From positions 1 through 10,491 of the forward strand of contig CAADVV010000196.1 in assembly GCA_900752535.1 (NCBI GenBank): 10,491 bases of DNA, given 5' to 3'. The notes under the pieces are model-generated. The model saw only the letters and a list, made by a program, of their open reading frames with translations, did no database searches and was not told where the DNA came from. The stretch comes from Bacteroidales bacterium (GTDB lineage Bacteria > Bacteroidota > Bacteroidia > Bacteroidales > Muribaculaceae). The translations under genes and the position numbers were made by a program. This document shows positions 5,435 through 10,491 of the stretch, in pieces (positions within the stretch are counted from its first letter, which is position 1; every line of letters starts with the position of its first letter).

Positions 5435-6645
5435 CAGCGCTTTGCTCGCACCGGAGAGTTCAGCCTGTTATAGACGGCAGTGACGCCGATGGCAAGCAGG
5501 AAATAGACTGCCGTCTGAATCCAGAGGGCGTGGTAGGGACGCGATTGCTGGTAGAGAGACGCGTTGTCAGAGTTTATCTGGACAAACCCTTCGACACCCC
5601 AGGTGCTCGGTATGCAGTCGCCCACACACTGCCAGAACTCGTTCATGGCATAGCGCGGCCATGTCAGACCCGAAAGGAAAAGGAAGATCACCGATGTAAA
5701 GACTATCACCAGGAATGTGGCTTCGCGGTCAGGGACAAGCACTGAGACTGTCTGGCCGAAGAAGCAGCATGCGAGCAGGAACGGAACCATCAGCAACAGT
5801 TCCTGAGCCAGGCTGCCATAGTGGGGCAGCGAGAATATCCACGGAATAAAGTGTAGCACGTAAATCACCAGCGGTATGTAGATTGCCACGTAGCAGAGCG
5901 TTTTGCCAAGCACTATGGCTGACGGACTGGTGCGTATCCACATGGGGTCATACCCGTGGTTGCGTCGTCTGCGGTCGGCTCCGGTGGCCGCAATCATACA
6001 GATGCCGAGGATAAGACTCTGCTGGAGTATGAGCACGATGATTCCCGGCATGATGAACGATGCGAAGCCTTGGGTCGGATCGCCCGTGAAGTTCTGTTCG
6101 CTCGTGAAAGGTGTCGACGCCTGTGCGAGGTTCTGCCCCGCGAGGCCGATTTCGTTCATGCGACGTGAAGCCATGTCTGTGGCCAGGGCTAACTGGATTT
6201 CTGTGGCGGCAGTTGTGAACTGACGGTATCGGAACAGCAGGCTCATGTCATTGTAGAGCGTCACGTGGGCTTGTTCGCCGCGGCCAAGTTTCTTGGCGTA
6301 GTCAGCAGGTATCTCAAGGATAGCGTAGCATTTTTTTTCTTTCCAGGCTGTCTTGGCCTCGTCGAGTGAGGCGGCATAACCTGAAATCTTTGCAAATTCA
6401 GAGGCGTCAAACATGCGTGCCAGACGTCGGCTCTCGGCTGTGCGGCTGTTGTCGACAACCACGACGGCCATGTCTTTGATCATCTCGGGATTGTATATGA
6501 GCGTGTAGACAATGGGGTAGAACAGCGGGAGTGCGAAGAAGAAGAGCATTATGCCGACGTCGCCGAATATGGCGCTGAATTCGTGTCTCCAGACCGTGTA
6601 GAGTGACACAAACCAATTCTTGACAGCTGTGAACGTGTTATTCAT
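5434..6645 (-). CDS. ABC-2 type transporter permease, second of the pair
   Basis: A 403-residue inner-membrane permease of the YbhS/YbhR/YhhJ-like ABC-2 group. One N-terminal helix (about 31-51) is followed by a periplasmic domain (about 55-195) and five further helices (about 197-220, 245-267, 281-302, 308-327, 375-393). Family features include VVVVDNSRTAESRRLARMFDAS (about 61-82) after helix 1 and FLSGLTWPRYAMNEFWQ followed by IPSTWGVEGF (about 323-354). The cytoplasmic segment after helix 2 (ADRRRRNHGYDPMWIRTSP, about 223-241) lacks the usual Glu-x-x-x-Gly-Thr coupling motif. The ATG at 6645 is preferred: it is 4 nt after the previous stop, whereas an in-frame GTG at 6675 would add ten residues and overlap that gene. 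It is the last gene of its operon; no clear terminator follows. Confidence 0.88.
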   Translation of the reverse strand: MNNTFTAVKNWFVSLYTVWRHEFSAIFGDVGIMLFFFALPLFYPIVYTLIYNPEMIKDMAVVVVDNSRTAESRRLARMFDASEFAKISGYAASLDEAKTAWKEKKCYAILEIPADYAKKLGRGEQAHVTLYNDMSLLFRYRQFTTAATEIQLALATDMASRRMNEIGLAGQNLAQASTPFTSEQNFTGDPTQGFASFIMPGIIVLILQQSLILGICMIAATGADRRRRNHGYDPMWIRTSPSAIVLGKTLCYVAIYIPLVIYVLHFIPWIFSLPHYGSLAQELLLMVPFLLACCFFGQTVSVLVPDREATFLVIVFTSVIFLFLSGLTWPRYAMNEFWQCVGDCIPSTWGVEGFVQINSDNASLYQQSRPYHALWIQTAVYFLLAIGVTAVYNRLNSPVRAKR

Positions 6646-6649
6646 TGGT

Positions 6650-7813
6650 TTAGGGTACGTAAATAGGTTTGACACAACGGCCGCGCAGACGTCGGAGACC
6701 CGCGAGCGACAAAATCGGGAATATCAGCAGTGCGATATAATACCAACGCGAGAAGTAGATGGGGATGCCGTTGAGAGCCTGGTCTACATATATCAGGAAG
6801 AAATAGCGCTCAGGCAGTATGTAGGCGAAAATTCCCACACCTCCGTACATTTGGTCAACCGGGAACGAGAACCCGGCAACAGAGAATGTCAGGATGCCGA
6901 CAAGCGAGCATATGGTGACCGACAGCCTCTGATTGGGCACGATTTCACAGATTATCAGTGCCCACGACTGGGCGGCGACAACGAGCAATATCATTGCCAA
7001 AATCATATGTGACATGTGATTGTTGACCGGGAAGTGGTTGAACTTGAACATGATCGCCTCAATGGCTATCCCGACGATGGTGAATATCAGGGTCTGGGGC
7101 GCGAGTTTGCCGATCACGGCGGTCAGCATCGACCCGCGGGCAGTCTCAAGCCATTCGACCGAGGTTCCCCACTTGATTTCGCCACAGACGCTATAGGCGG
7201 TGACAAGCATGATGACGAGCACGAGCAGGGCTGAAATGAACGACGGCGTCAGATAAATAGTGTAGTTGAGCCACGGGTTGCCGATGGCGTTCTGGCGTAT
7301 GTCGACCGGCTGTATCATTGTCGTGGCCTGGGCCTCGCTGAGCCCGGCGCTGACGAGCGTCGACCTGACAAGGCCGGCCTGGGTGGTGACGGCTACTGTC
7401 TTGAAGCCTTTGAACGACATCGTGCCGGGAATGTAGATCGACATGTTCGTGAAGAAAGAGAGCGTAGGCTGCTGGCCGCTAAGCGACTTCTGCTGAAAGT
7501 CGCGCGGTATGTAGAAAAAGCCGAAAGATTCGCCGCGTTTCAGCTTGTCGAGCGCCTCGTGATAGCTGAGGTTCTGCTCGACAATCTCCACGGCCTGACC
7601 GGCCGCCAGCTGTCGTATGATTTTGCGCGATAGAGTCGACTGGTCCATGTCGACCACCGTAGCCGGTACGGGCAGTGGCAGCCCTTTGTCCATCAGGCTG
7701 ATGAAAAACAGTGTAGACCCCAGCGGGACGATTATCATCATGATGATGAACAACCGTCGCGAAAGGAGCTGTCTCACTCCGCGTCTGAGCGATTTCCACA
7801 GGGGTGCAAACAT
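6650..7813 (-). CDS. ABC-2 type transporter permease, first of the pair
   Basis: A 387-residue inner-membrane permease with the ABC-2 exporter layout: helix 1 (about 21-41), a periplasmic domain (about 45-185), then helices at about 188-209, 235-257, 268-289, 297-318 and 355-374. After helix 1 comes ATVVDMDQSTLSRKIIRQL (about 51-69), and before the last helix YILPERYFFLIYVDQALNG (about 331-349), both typical of the group. The cytoplasmic loop CGEIKWGTSVEWLETARGS (210-228) retains the Glu...Gly-Thr coupling motif that contacts an ATPase. It should pair with the next permease and with the adaptor encoded before it. The start follows the adaptor stop by 42 nt. No ATPase gene is found in this operon, so the energising subunit must come from elsewhere or the system is unusual. 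Confidence 0.9.
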   Translation of the reverse strand: MFAPLWKSLRRGVRQLLSRRLFIIMMIIVPLGSTLFFISLMDKGLPLPVPATVVDMDQSTLSRKIIRQLAAGQAVEIVEQNLSYHEALDKLKRGESFGFFYIPRDFQQKSLSGQQPTLSFFTNMSIYIPGTMSFKGFKTVAVTTQAGLVRSTLVSAGLSEAQATTMIQPVDIRQNAIGNPWLNYTIYLTPSFISALLVLVIMLVTAYSVCGEIKWGTSVEWLETARGSMLTAVIGKLAPQTLIFTIVGIAIEAIMFKFNHFPVNNHMSHMILAMILLVVAAQSWALIICEIVPNQRLSVTICSLVGILTFSVAGFSFPVDQMYGGVGIFAYILPERYFFLIYVDQALNGIPIYFSRWYYIALLIFPILSLAGLRRLRGRCVKPIYVP

Positions 7814-7855
7814 ATTTCTGCTTCGATTAGGTCAGTAGTAGCGATTGCGGGCCTT

Positions 7856-8866
7856 TTATTTCTCATAGACCACGGTCATGCCGGGACGCATGTCGGGAAT
7901 CTTATCGGTCGTGCGGGCCTTGACCTCAAATGTGCGGCTGTCCCACTCACCCGTGGCTTTGGTGGCGCGCCAGGTGGCATATGAGCCTAAGTCGCGGATA
8001 TAATAGATTTTGGCTTTGGCTTTCTTCTTGTCGAGCGCCGGAATCATGATGTTGATTTCCTGACCCAGACGCATATTGTTGAGAAGCTCTTCACGGACGT
8101 TGAAGGTCACCCATTTATCCTCGATTTTGAGCAGGCTCATGATGGGTGTGCCGAGCGAGACGAGTTCGCCCACTTCGGGATATATCTGGTCAATCTGACC
8201 GTCGCAGGGAGCCACAAGATACTGGTCTTCGAGCAGGGCCTCGACTTCGTCGATGCCTCCGCGGGCCACGGTCACCATGGCGGCCGTCTGTTCTTTGTCT
8301 TCTTTCTGTGCTCCGGCCAGGGCCAGACTGAGCTGGCTTTCGGCTGCTTTCTTGGCGGCCACGGCGGCGTCATATGCCGCTTTGGCCTCGTCGCGTTTTT
8401 GGGCGGGGACAACACCCTCGGATGCCAGTGCGTTCAGACGCTCATAGGTCTTTTTGGCTATCGACTGGGCGGCATCGGCCTGTGACACAAGGTCGCGGGC
8501 GCTCTCTATAATCTGTGAGCGAGTGCCGGCGTCTACCTTGCGGTTGACGGCCTGGGCGGCGGTCTCCATGCCGCGGGCCTGCATCAGTTTGGCCTCGGCC
8601 ACTGACGAGTGGATGTGGACCAGCGTGTCGCCGGCCTTGACCATGTCTCCCTCGCTGACATAAAGCTCGGTGACACGTCCGGGGAGTTTGCCCGAGATTC
8701 TGACGCTTGTTGCATCGGCCATGCCTTCGATGGTCTCGTCGGGTGCGCGCAGAACGAGAAATCCTATGATTGCCAGGACAGCGGTTGCTATTAACAGTCC
8801 GGCCATTGCCAGCATTAGAACGCGGTTCTCGCGTTTCACTGCATTGTTCTGATCCATTTCATCCAT
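7856..8866 (-). CDS. HlyD/EmrA-type periplasmic adaptor (YbhG/YhiI-like)
   Basis: A 336-residue adaptor linking the ABC-2 permeases to the outer-membrane channel. A short cytoplasmic tail and one membrane anchor (about 16-39) are followed by the first lipoyl half (VRISGKLPGRVTELYVSEGD, 55-74, continuing to about 90). A long coiled coil (about 90-213) is rich in Ala, Lys and Glu, with the turn-associated ALASEGVVPAQKRDEAKAAY. The second lipoyl half is LVAPCDGQIDQIYPEVGELV, and the barrel domain ends with SYATWRATKATGEWDSRTFE (295-314) and DMRPGMTVVYEK, typical of the EmrA/YbhG branch. The start could be residue 1 or Met4 (8857); neither has a clear ribosome site. It follows the channel gene by 43 nt in the same operon. 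Confidence 0.9.
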   Translation of the reverse strand: MDEMDQNNAVKRENRVLMLAMAGLLIATAVLAIIGFLVLRAPDETIEGMADATSVRISGKLPGRVTELYVSEGDMVKAGDTLVHIHSSVAEAKLMQARGMETAAQAVNRKVDAGTRSQIIESARDLVSQADAAQSIAKKTYERLNALASEGVVPAQKRDEAKAAYDAAVAAKKAAESQLSLALAGAQKEDKEQTAAMVTVARGGIDEVEALLEDQYLVAPCDGQIDQIYPEVGELVSLGTPIMSLLKIEDKWVTFNVREELLNNMRLGQEINIMIPALDKKKAKAKIYYIRDLGSYATWRATKATGEWDSRTFEVKARTTDKIPDMRPGMTVVYEK

Positions 8867-8909
8867 ATTGTTGTGAGTCAGTCTGATGGTTTTATTCCTT
8901 GTTTCTTTT

Positions 8910-10373
8910 TCAATATGTAAGCGTGCCCAGCGTCTTGGCCAGATAGACGTCGCAGAGTCTCACGTCGATTTCGGCATCTATCTTCTCCGAGTAGGCTTTC
9001 AGCCATGCGGTCTGGGCTTCCATGACATTCTGGGTGGTCATGACACCCTCGCGGTAGCCCAGTTGGGCGTGACGCAGATTGTCGTCGGCCTTTGATATGT
9101 TTGACAGAGTCATCTCATAAGTCTTCACGGCTTCAGAGGCTTTGAAGGCGGCCTGACTCACCTGAAGGTCAATCAGGTCTTTGGCGTCGTCGAGCTCGAG
9201 ACGCGCGATGTCGGTCTCCACCTTTGCAGCTCGATATTTATTGTAGTTCCCTCCCCAGTGCCAGAGAGGTATGGTCAGCATGGCGCCGACGTTCCACTGT
9301 CCGTCAAAACGTTTCTTGAAGCCGTTGAACACGTTGGGATTGCTGAACGAGTATCCGGCTACAAGCGCCAGATTGGGCATCATCGATGCGCGCGCTACGT
9401 TGGCCTGTTGCTCACGGATCTTTATGCCTAACTCGAGAGCGCGGATATCGTCTCGGCGGTCATAGACCTCCTGCATGTTATATTGGTTGGAGGGCATGGT
9501 CGTGTTGCCTGGGAGATGAGAAGCTTTCACGTCGAGGTCCTCGTCAGCCAGACACATCTGAGTGTCGGGCGACAGTCCGCAGAGCTGGGCGAGCGCCATA
9601 CGCGACAGCACAAGTCCGTCGCGCACCTTGACGAGGTCGACGTTGGCCGAGTTGAGTTTCACGTCGACTGTCAGCAGATCGCTCTCGGTTGCCACGCCCT
9701 GGCGTATCATCGCCTTGACATTGTTGTGGAGTGTGTCAAGGAGGGCTACATAGCTGACACACAGTTTCTCTTTGGCCTTGAGTGACACAACCTGCCAATA
9801 AGCGCCGTCGACGGCATATATAATGTCCTGGGCCTGACGGTCGTGCATCGTAGCGGCTAATTTTTCGGCAAACTGAGTGATTTTGTTAAGCGCCACGATT
9901 TTGCCGCCCATGAAGACGGGCTGTGTCAGCATGACGGCTCCGAAGAAGACGTTGTGAATGTCATATTCGAGCGCTTTCTTCGGAAGATAGGCTACCTGAG
10001 AGGGTATCGGCTGTCCGGTGGCAGGGTCGAGCACGGGCTGGCCTGTCACGGGATTTTTGACCACATCAAACTGATAGCTCTGTGTGGCGATGTCAAACGA
10101 CTTGACCGGCAGATACTGGTCAGAGTCGAACATCGAGATTTTCTTAGAATTATAGAGGTAACCGCCTGTGAAGTCTATCGAGGGCAGGTAGGCCGCGAAA
10201 GCCTCGTCTTTCTGAAAGCCGGCCTGTTCGACCTTTCGGGCCAGTATGCGCATCTGCTTGTTGTTGTGAAGCGCCATGTTGCGGCATGAGTCGAGCGTCA
10301 CCACCTGAGAGATGGCCGGAATCGTGCACATTAGCGCCAGGACAATGAGCGTCAGTGATTTCCGTGAAAACAT
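8910..10373 (-). CDS. TolC-family outer membrane efflux channel
   Basis: A 487-residue outer-membrane/periplasmic channel protein. The signal peptide (about 1-23, MFSRKSLTLIVLALMCTIPA then ISQ) is followed by VTLDSCRNMALHNNKQMRIL, the classical start of the first OEP repeat. The second repeat begins near residue 300 (MQEVYDRRDDIRALELGIKI). Each repeat contributes coiled-coil helices and two beta strands; PQPVFMGGK-like and IPLWHWGG segments (about 150-157 and 368-375) mark strand-to-helix turns. The protein is somewhat longer than E. coli TolC without its tail. A predicted surface loop near residues 107-124 carries a 9-residue tandem repeat. It is the first gene of the operon, ahead of the adaptor and two permeases, so it probably serves that exporter. 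Ala-Tyr ending LGTLTY is near the usual C-terminus of Bacteroidetes members. Confidence 0.92.
   Translation of the reverse strand: MFSRKSLTLIVLALMCTIPAISQVVTLDSCRNMALHNNKQMRILARKVEQAGFQKDEAFAAYLPSIDFTGGYLYNSKKISMFDSDQYLPVKSFDIATQSYQFDVVKNPVTGQPVLDPATGQPIPSQVAYLPKKALEYDIHNVFFGAVMLTQPVFMGGKIVALNKITQFAEKLAATMHDRQAQDIIYAVDGAYWQVVSLKAKEKLCVSYVALLDTLHNNVKAMIRQGVATESDLLTVDVKLNSANVDLVKVRDGLVLSRMALAQLCGLSPDTQMCLADEDLDVKASHLPGNTTMPSNQYNMQEVYDRRDDIRALELGIKIREQQANVARASMMPNLALVAGYSFSNPNVFNGFKKRFDGQWNVGAMLTIPLWHWGGNYNKYRAAKVETDIARLELDDAKDLIDLQVSQAAFKASEAVKTYEMTLSNISKADDNLRHAQLGYREGVMTTQNVMEAQTAWLKAYSEKIDAEIDVRLCDVYLAKTLGTLTY
10002..10055 (-). repeat. 27-bp coding tandem repeat in the TolC-family gene
   Basis: Residues 107-115 (NPVTGQPVL) and 116-124 (DPATGQPIP) are two consecutive 9-residue units encoded by diverged 27-bp units. 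They fall between the first predicted beta strand region and the next (AYLPKKALEYDIHNVFFGAV), so they probably form an extracellular loop. The codons differ between units (for example CCCGTGACAGGC and CCTGCCACCGGA), so the duplication is not recent. Confidence 0.7.
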
Positions 10374-10403
10374 ATGGTGTCAGTTGCGGGTTGAAACGTT
10401 CTG

Positions 10404-10421
10404 AGTCCGTCGGAGCGGACT
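10404..10421. repeat. Inverted repeat AGTCCG-N6-CGGACT in the leader of the TolC-first operon
   Basis: The arms AGTCCG (10404-10409) and CGGACT (10416-10421) are perfect complements around six bases. The site lies just downstream of the predicted transcription start, where it could be a repressor operator or form a short RNA hairpin. Its GTCCG half-site is shared with the operator upstream of the other exporter operon. Confidence 0.5.
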
Positions 10422-10432
10422 TTTTGGGTTTG

Positions 10433-10440
10433 CAAATATA
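10433..10440 (-). promoter_or_regulatory. Predicted -7 box TATATTTG of the TolC-first operon
   Basis: TATATTTG on the minus strand is an exact match to the Bacteroides TAnnTTTG element. It lies 59 nt upstream of the TolC start, so transcription would begin near 10428 with a leader of about 55 nt. No good TTTG box was found 19-21 nt further up, which suggests a weak or activator-dependent promoter. Confidence 0.65.
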
Positions 10441-10452
10441 ACCTCTTTTGCG

Positions 10453-10471
10453 CCGAAATTGTTGATTTCGG
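10453..10471. repeat. Inverted repeat CCGAAAT-N5-ATTTCGG overlapping the -33 region
   Basis: Two perfect 7-nt arms (10453-10459 and 10465-10471) are separated by five bases. The site spans the place where the -33 element of the TolC-first operon should be, so it is well placed for a dimeric regulator. No T-run follows on either strand, which argues against a terminator. The remaining bases up to the window edge show nothing else. Confidence 0.5.
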
Positions 10472-10491
10472 AGCTGAGATTTTTCCCACCA

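Noticed and set aside
6646..6675. Upstream GTG start for the second ABC-2 permease.
   Set aside because: It adds ten residues and a 26-nt overlap. The ATG 4 nt after the previous stop is simpler.
1..10491. CRISPR arrays, tRNA or rRNA genes, transposases and attachment sites.
   Set aside because: No regularly spaced repeats, RNA gene features or mobile-element proteins were seen on either strand.

Overview
The window reads as one strand of a Bacteroidales chromosome: every supported gene lies on the minus strand. The evidence for the group is the promoter style (TTTG / TAnnTTTG boxes), the near absence of Shine-Dalgarno sites, the many proteins that resemble gut Bacteroidales exporters, and a moderately high GC content. 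A Muribaculaceae-like gut bacterium is plausible, but this rests on style and not on a marker gene.

Reading in the direction of transcription, from high to low coordinates, there are three units. Unit A (10373 to 5434) encodes a TolC-type outer membrane channel, an HlyD/EmrA-type periplasmic adaptor and two ABC-2 type permeases. The promoter region holds a clear TATATTTG box and two inverted repeats. No ATP-binding subunit is encoded in this unit within the window. Unit B (5244 to 4693) is a single gene for a reverse rubrerythrin (rubredoxin domain first, then the di-iron four-helix domain). It has its own strong promoter and ends in a perfect 11-bp-stem hairpin, so it seems insulated from both neighbours. 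Unit C (4519 to beyond base 1) encodes a MacA-like adaptor, a MacB/LolD-type ATPase, two separate FtsX/MacB-type permeases, and the first 24 codons of a secreted protein, probably a second TolC-type channel, cut by the left window edge. Its junctions are very tight: 5 nt, 2 nt, then two ATGA overlaps of 4 nt.

Functionally, the window holds two different tripartite export machines spanning inner membrane, periplasm and outer membrane, with an oxygen/peroxide detoxification gene between them. Their gene order is mirrored: the channel gene comes first in unit A and apparently last in unit C. The substrates cannot be read from the sequence. For this kind of system they could be drugs, bile acids, lipids, peptides or siderophores.

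No RNA genes, mobile elements or CRISPR arrays were seen. No stretch longer than about 190 bases lacks a gene. The points most worth a second look are regulatory: a GTGTCCG palindrome with 10-bp phased half-sites upstream of unit C, a unit C promoter placed so close to the start codon that the mRNA may be leaderless, a 20-bp-period direct repeat upstream of the rubrerythrin promoter, and the missing ATPase in unit A. I did not find a convincing wholly new system; the genes belong to known families.
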